Below are positions 1-5,262 of a stretch of 20,607 nucleotides of DNA, in pieces. This DNA is from a virus. A model generated the notes under the pieces. That model did no database searches. It was given only the letters and a program-made list of their open reading frames with translations, and was not told the DNA's origin. Made by a program: the position numbers and the translations under genes. The DNA lies in the IMG/VR virus record IMGVR_UViG_3300028025_004534, positions 1 to 20,607 of that record. One strand, written 5' to 3'. Numbering within the stretch: the stretch's first letter is position 1; each line of letters starts with the position of its first letter.

Positions 1-141
1 CATATGTTGCATTTCACTATGACCAAACAAATCAGGGTGTCTACCTGCTACTTGTCCTTTGTAGTTTATAGCAACTTCTCTACGTTCTGCTAACTCTTTA
101 GAGTATTCCATTTCTAATTTATCAACGTCATATTTTTGCAT
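1..141 (-). CDS. Hypothetical protein, C-terminus cut by window edge
   Basis: An open frame begins at ATG 141-139 and runs for 47 codons to the window edge without a stop. It starts MQKYDVDKLEMEYSKEL and is charged and probably helical at first. It continues with a Gly/His-rich stretch (GRHPDLFGHSEMQH). The start lies in the sequence AATAATTATG, the same TAATTATG context used by four other genes in this window, which supports it. It is the last gene visible in the early operon and lies just downstream of the tRNA-like RNA. No family is recognised. The length and C-terminus are unknown because the gene leaves the window. Confidence 0.6.
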   Translation of the reverse strand, partial: MQKYDVDKLEMEYSKELAERREVAINYKGQVAGRHPDLFGHSEMQHM

Positions 142-174
142 AATTATTTTTTAAGTTTTAAGTTTTTAATATTT

Positions 175-270
175 ACAGACAGGAAAGGAATTGAACCTTT
201 CTACAGGGAGCTACCCACCATCTATGGTCTTCCATTGGACTTGCACCAACTTTGCATCCAGCCTGTCTGT
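175..270 (-). ncRNA. tRNA-like structured RNA (degenerate or atypical tRNA)
   Basis: On the minus strand the element opens with ACAGACAGG (270-262) and closes with the exact complement CCTGTCTGT (183-175), a 9-bp terminal helix. Directly inside the 3' arm is a 5-bp hairpin AAAGG-TTCAATT-CCTTT (200-184). This is a typical T-arm with a seven-base T-loop, abutting the acceptor as in a tRNA. A D-arm-like hairpin TGCA-AAGTTGG-TGCA (256-242) carries the usual GTTGG. However, five rather than two bases separate it from the acceptor, and no canonical anticodon stem-loop fits the middle (about 241-201). That stretch offers only short hairpins (TGGAAGACCA, ACCATAGATGGT). CCA is not encoded. A competing fold places a 5-bp/7-base arm GTTGG-TGCAAGT-CCAAT in the middle. 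It could be a decayed tRNA, a tRNA with an unusual long arm, or a tRNA mimic. Confidence 0.55.
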
Positions 271-286
271 TTTAATTTTTTAGTTT

Positions 287-433
287 TTAATTGTTCTTTA
301 TACATTTAGTGCATTGAATAAAACCTGCTTCATTAAAATTTTCTGTTACATGTACTTCATCTCTTGTAAACCCACAAGTATCACAATAATTATGTGTAAA
401 TACCTTTTTAAAAAAACAAAATATTGATGTCAT
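287..433 (-). CDS. Zinc-ribbon microprotein (48 aa)
   Basis: The frame starts at ATG 433-431 and stops at TAA 289-287. The protein has a hydrophobic start (MTSIFCFFKKVF), then a CDTC pair (residues 17-20) and a CTKC pair (41-44). This C-x2-C...C-x2-C spacing is typical of a structural zinc ribbon. The start sits in GATTAATTATG, nearly the same junction that precedes the next gene upstream. It is the last of three consecutive zinc-ribbon microproteins and ends 16 bases before the tRNA-like RNA. Function is unknown. Small phage zinc ribbons often bind host proteins or nucleic acid, but nothing here identifies a target. Confidence 0.7.
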   Translation of the reverse strand: MTSIFCFFKKVFTHNYCDTCGFTRDEVHVTENFNEAGFIQCTKCIKNN

Positions 434-456
434 AATTAATCTTTTTTAGTTTGTTT
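431..456 (-). repeat. Junction repeat, copy A
   Basis: This 26-base stretch matches 611-636 at 24 of 26 positions. It spans the stop codon of the upstream microprotein gene, the short spacer and the TAATTATG start of the next. A repeated gene-to-gene joint suggests duplication or cassette exchange. Confidence 0.7.
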
Positions 457-613
457 CAAAATTATTTTCATCTTCATTAGCAATCTTTTCTTGGTCATCA
501 CAACATTCTTTACACCAAACTTCATTACCCATTTGCCAAAGATGTTCTCCATCTTCAGGAATGTTATTGCATAATGAACATTGATAAATTTTTTGTGTTA
601 ATATTTGTCCCAT
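446..613 (-). CDS. Zinc-ribbon microprotein (55 aa)
   Basis: The frame starts at ATG 613-611 and stops at TAA 448-446. The protein contains CSLC (residues 12-15) and CKEC followed by another Cys (34-38, CKECC), with a Trp-rich segment between (HLWQMGNEVWC). The C-terminal 17 residues are acidic and Asn-rich (IANEDENNFETN). The two C-x2-C knuckles suggest a treble-clef or zinc-ribbon fold. It sits between two other zinc-ribbon microproteins with gaps of 12 and 2 bases, so all three are probably cotranscribed. The sequence is not similar enough to its neighbours to be a simple duplicate, although the joints on both sides are repeated. Function is unknown. Confidence 0.72.
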   Translation of the reverse strand: MGQILTQKIYQCSLCNNIPEDGEHLWQMGNEVWCKECCDDQEKIANEDENNFETN

Positions 614-636
614 AATTAGTCTTTTTTAGGTTGTTT
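611..636 (-). repeat. Junction repeat, copy B
   Basis: This is the partner of 431-456 (24/26 identical). It also contains, at 625-640, a 16-base stretch (tttaggttgtttaagt) shared with the 22-base repeats at 804-825 and 983-1004. It covers the LKQPKKD C-terminus of one gene and the start of the next. Confidence 0.7.
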
Positions 637-807
637 AAGTTGTTTAATAAATCTATTCCACCATACAAATTTGTAACCTTCATATTGGTTTTCCCAATTA
701 CAAACTTCACAATCATACAATTTAGGTGCATCAGAATTACATTTAGGACAGAATCCCCAAACTTTTAATCTAATCCAACCTATTAATTGTTTTAGTTTAT
801 TTTTCAT
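616..807 (-). CDS. Zinc-ribbon microprotein (63 aa)
   Basis: The protein is basic and rich in Trp, with CPKC (residues 20-23) and CEVC (33-36). The CPKCNSDAP...YDCEVC arrangement looks like a zinc-ribbon or rubredoxin-like knuckle pair. The C-terminus is Lys/Gln-rich (FIKQLKQPKKD). The ATG at 807-805 overlaps the TGA of the upstream membrane microprotein (ATGA), which supports the start and implies translational coupling. The LKQPK ending is nearly the same as the end of the upstream gene and of a non-coding copy at 983-1004, so the 3' ends of these genes seem to derive from one sequence. The molecular function is unknown. Confidence 0.8.
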   Translation of the reverse strand: MKNKLKQLIGWIRLKVWGFCPKCNSDAPKLYDCEVCNWENQYEGYKFVWWNRFIKQLKQPKKD

Positions 808-825
808 TGTTTAGGTTGTTTAAGT
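804..825 (-). repeat. 22-base repeat, coding copy
   Basis: The sequence is identical over 22 bases to 983-1004. Read on the minus strand it encodes the LKQPKQ-stop end of the 804-965 gene and overlaps the ATG of the gene at 807. Confidence 0.8.
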
Positions 826-965
826 TTTTTTAGATTGTTCAAGTGCATATCCATATTGTATTTTGATTCTTTTCTGTATGTATAATAGTATACGTACTTG
901 TAAATTTTCATATACAAAACTAATCCTACAACAATAATGAATAAAGATAAAAGTAAGTGTTCCAT
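804..965 (-). CDS. Single-span membrane microprotein (53 aa)
   Basis: The frame starts at ATG 965-963 after the A-rich leader CTTAAATAAA and stops at TGA 806-804. Residues 3-20 (HLLLSLFIIVVGLVLYMK) form a likely transmembrane helix. An aromatic, basic stretch follows (KIYKYVYYYTYRKES), then a polar tail ending LKQPKQ. The expected topology is N-terminus out with a positively charged cytoplasmic tail, but this is inference. It overlaps the downstream zinc-ribbon gene by ATGA. Possible roles include membrane tethering or superinfection exclusion. Nothing in the sequence decides between them. Confidence 0.68.
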   Translation of the reverse strand: MEHLLLSLFIIVVGLVLYMKIYKYVYYYTYRKESKYNMDMHLNNLKKLKQPKQ

Positions 966-982
966 TTTATTTAAGTTTTAAG

Positions 983-1004
983 TCATTGTTTAGGTTGTTT
1001 AAGT
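983..1004 (-). repeat. 22-base repeat, non-coding copy
   Basis: This copy is identical to 804-825 but lies in the 61-base gap between the sigma-like gene and the membrane microprotein gene. Its minus strand still reads LKQPKQ-stop in one frame. The frame has an upstream stop and no start codon, so it looks like the relic 3' end of a deleted gene. Confidence 0.75.
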
Positions 1005-1026
1005 GATTGAATTTTGTGTGTGATTT

Positions 1027-1539
1027 TTATTGGTTATTAATTAGATTTTTTAATTGCTTTTTTGTTTTCTTAACAACATCAAAAACGTGTTTATGAGGCA
1101 GCCCAAAATACTTAGCCACCTTTTGACAATTTCTCATTTCAACGTATTTAGAAAATATAATTGATTCGTGCGCCTCATTCGGATTAAGTGTTAGTTTTTT
1201 ATCTAAATGCTTATTTGCAATGTCGGCTGTATCAATCCAGTCCTTTACGCTTGTTAACTTAAAATACTCAACCGCTTTGCCAACATCATTTTTTTTGTAT
1301 TTGTAATAAAATGGCGAGTTATTAGACATCCCCATATTTATTATGATTCGTAATACAAAGGCATTCAGATTACCATCACTCTTTAACTGAGCGAGTTTTT
1401 GGCAGTCATAGGATAAGAGAATTAAAGCAAGTTCCTGCCTCAAATCGTCCTGTAATTCAGATGGCTTAACTTTTGCGATAAGGTTGTTAATCTTCGCATC
1501 CTGATAAATCTCAACGATTATATCATTACAGGGATTCAC
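1027..1539 (-). CDS. Sigma-factor-like / HTH regulator (170 aa)
   Basis: Residues 26-70 (SELQDDLRQELALILLSY and FVLRIIINMG) resemble the helical core of sigma-70 region 2. Residues about 126-165 (IIFSKYVEMRNCQKVAKYFGLPHKHVF) resemble the helix-turn-helix of region 4 or of small ECF-like sigma factors. If so, it would bind host RNA polymerase and redirect it to phage promoters. The frame starts with GTG at 1539-1537. A TAA stop lies only two codons upstream and the next in-frame Met is residue 69, so GTG is the only workable start. It follows the VRR-NUC gene by nine bases in the replication operon. It could instead be a DNA-binding regulator without sigma activity. Confidence 0.6.
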   Translation of the reverse strand: MNPCNDIIVEIYQDAKINNLIAKVKPSELQDDLRQELALILLSYDCQKLAQLKSDGNLNAFVLRIIINMGMSNNSPFYYKYKKNDVGKAVEYFKLTSVKDWIDTADIANKHLDKKLTLNPNEAHESIIFSKYVEMRNCQKVAKYFGLPHKHVFDVVKKTKKQLKNLINNQ

Positions 1540-1548
1540 AGATTAAAA

Positions 1549-1833
1549 TTAAACTTTTATTTTTAATATTTCCAAAACATCCTCAATCTTTTCTATAATA
1601 TGCACCTGCCCCATCCATCCGGTATGAAATTTAACCTCTGATTCTGTTAGCTTTTTCTGCGATGCATATTTTTTGCCATCTTTAATCTCAAACAAATAGT
1701 TAATGCCTCTGAACCCTACAACGATATCAGGGAATCCTTTGCCTATTTCGTGCGTGCTAAATACTGAGGCAAAAGGAATCTGCCTTATTTGGTCAATTAT
1801 CTGCTTATGGTTTGCGTCTGTTCTTTTGATCAT
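1549..1833 (-). CDS. VRR-NUC domain nuclease (94 aa)
   Basis: This is a minimal PD-(D/E)xK-type nuclease. GKGFPDIVVG (residues 31-40) gives the catalytic Asp36, and LFEIKDGKKYASQKKLT (47-63) gives the Glu49-x-Lys51 pair with a following Gln. This layout matches stand-alone VRR-NUC proteins of phages, which are thought to cut branched or flap DNA during replication and recombination. The protein is essentially only the domain, with no extra DNA-binding region. Its ATG at 1833-1831 overlaps the TGA of the upstream gene (ATGA), so it is translationally coupled to a probable replication protein. Active-site residues appear intact. Confidence 0.88.
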   Translation of the reverse strand: MIKRTDANHKQIIDQIRQIPFASVFSTHEIGKGFPDIVVGFRGINYLFEIKDGKKYASQKKLTESEVKFHTGWMGQVHIIEKIEDVLEILKIKV

Positions 1834-2540
1834 TGGTTATAGTATTCACGCACAACAATGCGCTTAAAATTAAAATCAATGTTTAATACCTCCTGTTTGC
1901 TGATGTACTGAAATCCGTTTTTTTTAGATTTCATAAATGCGCCATATTCTTTGACATCGCCAAACTCCGCATTTTTCTTTAACTCGTTTTCCCTCATCTC
2001 AATCGCCCTGCGATAATATTCTATCTTTTCATCTTCATCTATAATCATCAATCCTAACTCAATAATCCAATCATAAATGTAGCCGGGTATCATATTAAAG
2101 GCAGTCGGATTTTTACCGAAATCCTCAATATCTTTTAACTTTTCTTCCTTGGTCATTTTGTATTCTATTTGTTTTGGAATCTCAACAGGCGCATCTTTTG
2201 CCAGTTCGTTTATATAAACCCTGTATTTGTCCATTATTTCAGTAAGATATGGCAGTGTAAATTGGTCATAAACGATAACATCTGCATCAATCTTTTTTTG
2301 TATCGCTAAATCAAACGCTAATAAAATTTCATCTAATTTTTTTTGCGGATAATATTCCCTGATTTTCTGAAATAGTATTTTTGATTCAATCTCTGAAGGC
2401 ATATTTTTTGAGCGCAAACCAACCATAACAAAGATTTTTGCGAGCGTTTGACCTATTTCAGCATCTGTACAATCTGATATTCTTTTTGACTTATTGGAAC
2501 TGATTTGCCCAATTAACGACTGATTCAATTCTATCTGCAT
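1830..2540 (-). CDS. Conserved phage protein, probably replication-associated
   Basis: The ATG at 2540-2538 is preferred, giving 236 aa. It follows ACTACTAACA, a leader like those of its neighbours, whereas the longer frame would need TTG. The N-terminal region (ISDCTDAEIGQTLAKIFVMV, then SEIESKILFQKIREYYP) and the stretch ILLAFDLAIQKKIDADVIVY with FTLPYLTEIMDKY are all-helical. They resemble a protein often found beside replication initiators in Bacteroidota phages and prophages. It overlaps the upstream replication-protein gene by 50 bases and is coupled to VRR-NUC downstream. A helicase-loader or accessory role is inferred from position only. No Walker motif is visible. Confidence 0.65.
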   Translation of the reverse strand: MQIELNQSLIGQISSNKSKRISDCTDAEIGQTLAKIFVMVGLRSKNMPSEIESKILFQKIREYYPQKKLDEILLAFDLAIQKKIDADVIVYDQFTLPYLTEIMDKYRVYINELAKDAPVEIPKQIEYKMTKEEKLKDIEDFGKNPTAFNMIPGYIYDWIIELGLMIIDEDEKIEYYRRAIEMRENELKKNAEFGDVKEYGAFMKSKKNGFQYISKQEVLNIDFNFKRIVVREYYNQ

Positions 2541-3228
2541 TGTTAGTAGTTTTAAGTTCAAAAAATCCTTTCCATCCGTTTGCGATGGATTGGTTGATTA
2601 TTTCTATGGCATTTGATTCTATGTTGTTTGAAAGTTTAGCTAATTGATTCAAAGATAATTTTTCTGAGGATCCTGTTTTATATGTAAACCTATGGCAATT
2701 TTTTTTGTAATCTTTCCACTCATTCCATTTTTTATTGAATATCTCGGAATTAAACGGATAATCTAAATTTTCAAAAATTTCGCTTTTATTAATACTTATA
2801 TCTTTATCCTTATCTTTATCTTTATCTTTAATAGTTTCGTAACTATTTTCTAATGGTTCTGTAATCATTACGTAATCATTACTGAATAATTCACTAACTA
2901 ATTCTAAAAGGTTATTTTTTTTAAGTTCATTAACCACAGAAATTACCGCAGGTTTTTTTGAGTTTAGCGTGCCGTATTGAAATTTCAGAAACTTTGGAAT
3001 AAACCATATGTTATTGATTTTCAAAACTCTACCGCTCATCATTTCAATTAAAAGTTTCTCATCTATTGATGTATTACACATCATATTCATCAGGTTAATT
3101 GATGGCTTGCAAATTCCTGCGTGGTTGCAATTATCCAGTAACCATTGCCAAATGATTCTGTAATCATTGCTCAATGATAGATACCAATCGTCTTTCCATT
3201 TTTCGGTATCTGTAAATCGCTTAGCCAT
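2491..3228 (-). CDS. Replication-initiation-like protein (winged-helix)
   Basis: The start at ATG 3228-3226 (245 aa) is chosen because AAGGAGGT lies five bases upstream. The alternative ATG at 3243 would add only MKEVK. Residues 1-110 (WYLSLSNDYRIIWQWLLDNC, GICKPSINLMNMM, IPKFLKFQYG) resemble the N-terminal winged helix of phage replisome-organiser/DnaD-like proteins, which bind the origin and recruit helicase. A KDKDKDKDKD linker (about 136-146) separates this from a C-terminal helical domain with FNKKWNEWKDYKK and NGWKGFFEL motifs, typical of these proteins. The linker DNA is a short tandem repeat. It overlaps its neighbours on both sides, as expected in a replication operon. Confidence 0.68.
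   Translation of the reverse strand: MAKRFTDTEKWKDDWYLSLSNDYRIIWQWLLDNCNHAGICKPSINLMNMMCNTSIDEKLLIEMMSGRVLKINNIWFIPKFLKFQYGTLNSKKPAVISVVNELKKNNLLELVSELFSNDYVMITEPLENSYETIKDKDKDKDKDISINKSEIFENLDYPFNSEIFNKKWNEWKDYKKNCHRFTYKTGSSEKLSLNQLAKLSNNIESNAIEIINQSIANGWKGFFELKTTNNADRIESVVNWANQFQ
2803..2831 (-). repeat. Six-base tandem repeat in a coding linker
   Basis: About four to five imperfect copies of tctttatc/tttatc encode the alternating Lys-Asp linker of the replication protein. The unit is in frame, so slippage would only lengthen or shorten the linker. Confidence 0.7.
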
Positions 3229-3430
3229 TTTTACCTCCTTCATTTTTTATTTTTTGTAGTTCAAAGGTTAAATCTAAAATAAACTCTTCAATAGTTTCTA
3301 AATCCAAATCAATTGTAAATTCACAATTTTTTTCATTAGAAAATCTTATACAGATATCATTATCTTTTGTATAATAAAAATCAATTGATTTTTCAAAATT
3401 CCCATCTAAATAAAATTTTTCCGTTGGCAT
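3221..3430 (-). CDS. Hypothetical acidic protein (69 aa)
   Basis: The frame starts at ATG 3430-3428. The protein is acidic and alternates beta-type segments (KSIDFYYTKDNDICIRFS, CEFTIDLDLETIEE) with a C-terminal helix (EFILDLTFELQKIKNE). This suggests a small alpha/beta fold. Its last codons (GGA GGT) provide the Shine-Dalgarno-like sequence of the replication gene, whose ATG lies inside it, so the two are coupled. The start codon directly follows the T-tract of a hairpin at 3439-3473, so expression may depend on reading through that structure. No family is recognised. Confidence 0.65.
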   Translation of the reverse strand: MPTEKFYLDGNFEKSIDFYYTKDNDICIRFSNEKNCEFTIDLDLETIEEFILDLTFELQKIKNEGGKNG

Positions 3431-3438
3431 AAAATAAA

Positions 3439-3473
3439 AAAGGTTCGCACTGATAGCAGCAGCACGAACCCTT
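3439..3473 (-). terminator. Intrinsic-terminator-like hairpin before the 3430 gene
   Basis: On the minus strand GGTTCG (3470-3465) pairs with CGAACC (3447-3442), extended by a G-T and two A-T pairs. A 17-base loop lies between, and TTTTTTATTTT runs on to the ATG at 3430. It could end transcription of the DnaA-like gene or act as an attenuator. Its loop contains 8 bases complementary to the loop of the neighbouring hairpin. Confidence 0.6.
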
Positions 3474-3488
3474 AATGGTTGAAATTAA

Positions 3489-3519
3489 ATTTCTTCTCGG
3501 CTGCTATACGTGAAGAAAT
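3489..3519 (-). other. Second hairpin with loop complementary to the first
   Basis: ATTTCTTC (3489-3496) pairs perfectly with GAAGAAAT (3512-3519) around a 15-base loop. The loop holds gctgctat (3500-3507), the exact reverse complement of atagcagc (3453-3460) in the adjacent hairpin loop. The 112-base gap 3431-3542 holds only these two structures and no gene. Confidence 0.6.
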
Positions 3520-3542
3520 CTTACGCTAATATACAAAAAAAT

Positions 3543-4046
3543 CTACAATCTACTTAACGAGTTATGCACACACTTAACAACAATCTCAGATAAAGTAATA
3601 TCAGTTTTTTTAGACTGAGCAAGCATATCGTAAAACATCGTTTCAGGAATATCTATCAGGATCTTTTTGAAACATTCATTATCCTTTACACGCTTTGAGA
3701 TAACGTGATTGTAATAATCTAAATGCCTGTAAACACACAAATGCAAATGCTCCAGTTTGTGCCTCATATCATCGTACACGTCTAAATATTTCCTCATCTC
3801 ATCACGTGCATTAATTACAGATGAATGATGCCTCCCGAATAAATAACCTATTTTTTCAATCGTTAAACTTAACGCTCTGTTATTTAGCAGTAAATCGTAT
3901 ATCATCATCCTGCCCATCACATACTCTTTAACCCTTCCCTTTTTCGTTATAGTGTTCGGATTAAGATTAAGATAAAAACAGGCAATGTGAATTATATCCG
4001 ATGGAGTATAACTACTCGTATCGTCTTGTTCTAATGGATGCCTCAT
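3543..4046 (-). CDS. Stand-alone DnaA domain IV-like DNA-binding protein
   Basis: Residues about 13-95 match the DnaA C-terminal DNA-binding domain. TPSDIIHIACFYLNL is followed by RVKEYVMGRMMIYDLL and by GYLFGRHHSSVINA (67-80), which corresponds to the DnaA signature around G-R-x-H-[ST]-[ST]-V. The AAA+ ATPase domain of real DnaA is absent. The C-terminal 40 residues (DIPETMFYDMLAQSKKTDIT) look like a small added helical unit. It may recognise DnaA-box-like sites in phage or host DNA, as initiator, regulator or competitor of host DnaA. Its ATG overlaps the TGA of the gene upstream (ATGA). A two-hairpin element follows its stop. Confidence 0.82.
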   Translation of the reverse strand: MRHPLEQDDTSSYTPSDIIHIACFYLNLNPNTITKKGRVKEYVMGRMMIYDLLLNNRALSLTIEKIGYLFGRHHSSVINARDEMRKYLDVYDDMRHKLEHLHLCVYRHLDYYNHVISKRVKDNECFKKILIDIPETMFYDMLAQSKKTDITLSEIVVKCVHNSLSRL

Positions 4047-4336
4047 TTTATCATTTTAAGTTTTAAGCCATCGCAGATTGATGGTTTGAATTTGAAAAAG
4101 TTTTTGTAAGTAGGATTTTGTAGCACAAACAAACGGCTGTAAAACGCTTTCATCTCATTAGATATTTTGAATCCTGAGTGCGCTTTTGTCATCGTTTCCC
4201 ATCTTACCCGGTTAATTATCATCTCTGACGAATAATATGGTCGCTTTGAGTTTATCGCCTGAAATGCAAATTTCTTATACATCTCATAAATCTGAGGATT
4301 CTTTTTGTGATAGTCAATTCTGCCTTTTAGTGTCAT
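4043..4336 (-). CDS. Conserved hypothetical phage protein (97 aa)
   Basis: The frame starts at ATG 4336-4334. The protein is basic and helical, with NPQIYEMYKKFAFQAINS, SSEMIINRVRWET and GFKISNEMKAFYSRLFV, then PTYKNFFKFKPS. These segments look like a conserved small phage family often found near replication genes, but I cannot name it with certainty. It overlaps the DnaA-like gene by four bases and is one base from the gene upstream, so the three are probably translated together. The basic charge fits nucleic-acid binding, but no motif proves this. Confidence 0.7.
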   Translation of the reverse strand: MTLKGRIDYHKKNPQIYEMYKKFAFQAINSKRPYYSSEMIINRVRWETMTKAHSGFKISNEMKAFYSRLFVLQNPTYKNFFKFKPSICDGLKLKMIK

Positions 4337-4337
4337 A

Positions 4338-4631
4338 TTAATTGTTTTGTGTTTTTAATTTGTCATTTATATTACTACCCTCAGCATATAAAATATTTAT
4401 TATGCTATTATATTTTGGGTTTTTTAATTCGTGTTCTGCAATAAATTTATTAAATTTTTCTTTTTTCATCCATTCAGGTTTTTCAAATGGATAACCAAAT
4501 AAACCTAATGCCATTTCGAATCTTAACATACTTCCAGAGCAGGTCATCTCATCAAATGATTCATTTTGTAACCATAATTCGAGTCTTCTTTTGCCTTCTA
4601 AATAAATTTTATATTCTCTTGTGCTTGTCAT
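4338..4631 (-). CDS. Hypothetical protein (97 aa)
   Basis: The frame starts at ATG 4631-4629, whose A-rich leader is ACTAACAAA. The protein is mostly helical (REYKIYLEGKRRLELWLQ, SMLRFEMALGLF) and has a Trp/Lys middle (KPEWMKKEKFNKFIAEHEL) and a polar tail ending KLKTQNN. No motif or family is recognised. The start overlaps the TGA of the small SH3-like gene upstream (ATGA). Base composition and codon use look like the neighbours. Confidence 0.68.
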   Translation of the reverse strand: MTSTREYKIYLEGKRRLELWLQNESFDEMTCSGSMLRFEMALGLFGYPFEKPEWMKKEKFNKFIAEHELKNPKYNSIINILYAEGSNINDKLKTQNN

Positions 4632-4801
4632 TTTGTTAGTTTTAAGTTGTTTATTGAGGTGCTAAATTTATTACCTTTTTCGTTGCAGACAATAACGGCA
4701 GGATGATGATTAGCGATGATGTAAACCCTATCACCAACCTTGCCGTAGATTGTTTTTTTGTTTACTGATTTGACATCATTTATTAAATACATCCAGTTCA
4801 T
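4628..4801 (-). CDS. Small SH3-like beta-barrel protein (57 aa)
   Basis: The frame starts at ATG 4801-4799 and stops at TGA 4630-4628, with ATGA overlaps at both ends, which is strong support for a real gene. It begins MNWMYLINDVKSVNK. The core (KVGDRVYIIANHHPAVIVC followed by GNKFSTSINNLKLTK) reads as successive short beta strands with V-G-D-x-V and H-P-A-V-I-V motifs. These are seen in small SH3/KOW-like proteins common in Bacteroidota phages. The function is unknown. It may bind protein or nucleic acid through the barrel. Confidence 0.75.
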   Translation of the reverse strand: MNWMYLINDVKSVNKKTIYGKVGDRVYIIANHHPAVIVCNEKGNKFSTSINNLKLTK

Positions 4802-5262
4802 TTACTGATGGTTGTTTTTACTGATGATGTAGATGATTTTGAAGGAGGATAAATACGCTTAACTACGCCTTCCTCATCAACGATTTCAATACCTTCTATC
4901 GGTAGCGTTTTCAGGAACTTTTCACGATCCTTAATCTGCTCATCCAATGCCATACGCTTTACTACTAACTCATTGTAAACATCATCTTCGCAGAAAACAT
5001 AATCGTATTTAACGCCAACCTCTGCCAGTTCCATTTTTGTGCCTGAGGCTGTTGTGTGAGCGTTGCCATACTTTGCGACCTCGTAACTTAAGTAATTGTA
5101 ATACTCAGGGTTGTCCTTTAATTTTTTAATGAAAAACTCCATCTTCGTTATGAACTCGTGAGTTTCAAGTATTCGACCATTATCTAACAACTCATTAACG
5201 CAGTTATCTGCAATCTTAGCAAGTTCCTGTTTGTTGTAATCTTTCTGAATTTGTGGTAGCAT
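4798..5262 (-). CDS. Conserved phage protein near recombinase (154 aa)
   Basis: The frame starts at ATG 5262-5260. The N-terminal half is helical (KQELAKIADNCVNELL, THEFITKMEFFIKKLKDN, YYNYLSYEVAKYGN). It leads to TASGTKMELAEVGVKYDYVF (about residues 72-91) and a further helix (NELVVKRMALDEQIKDREKFL), ending in a Ser/Thr-rich tail. The pattern of two helices, a short conserved G-x-K-hydrophobic-x-E-V-G-V-x-Y-D-Y segment and a coiled coil recalls a phage protein usually found beside ERF or RecT recombinases. It may serve recombination, but no catalytic motif is visible. It overlaps the small gene upstream by 47 bases. Confidence 0.7.
   Translation of the reverse strand: MLPQIQKDYNKQELAKIADNCVNELLDNGRILETHEFITKMEFFIKKLKDNPEYYNYLSYEVAKYGNAHTTASGTKMELAEVGVKYDYVFCEDDVYNELVVKRMALDEQIKDREKFLKTLPIEGIEIVDEEGVVKRIYPPSKSSTSSVKTTISK

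Noticed and set aside
175-270. Plus-strand tRNA in the same region
   Set aside because: The T-loop consensus (GGTTCAATTCC) reads correctly only on the minus strand, which is also the direction of all genes.
2803-2831. Short tandem repeat considered as CRISPR-like or iteron
   Set aside because: The units are six bases, in frame and contiguous with no spacers; they encode a Lys-Asp linker.
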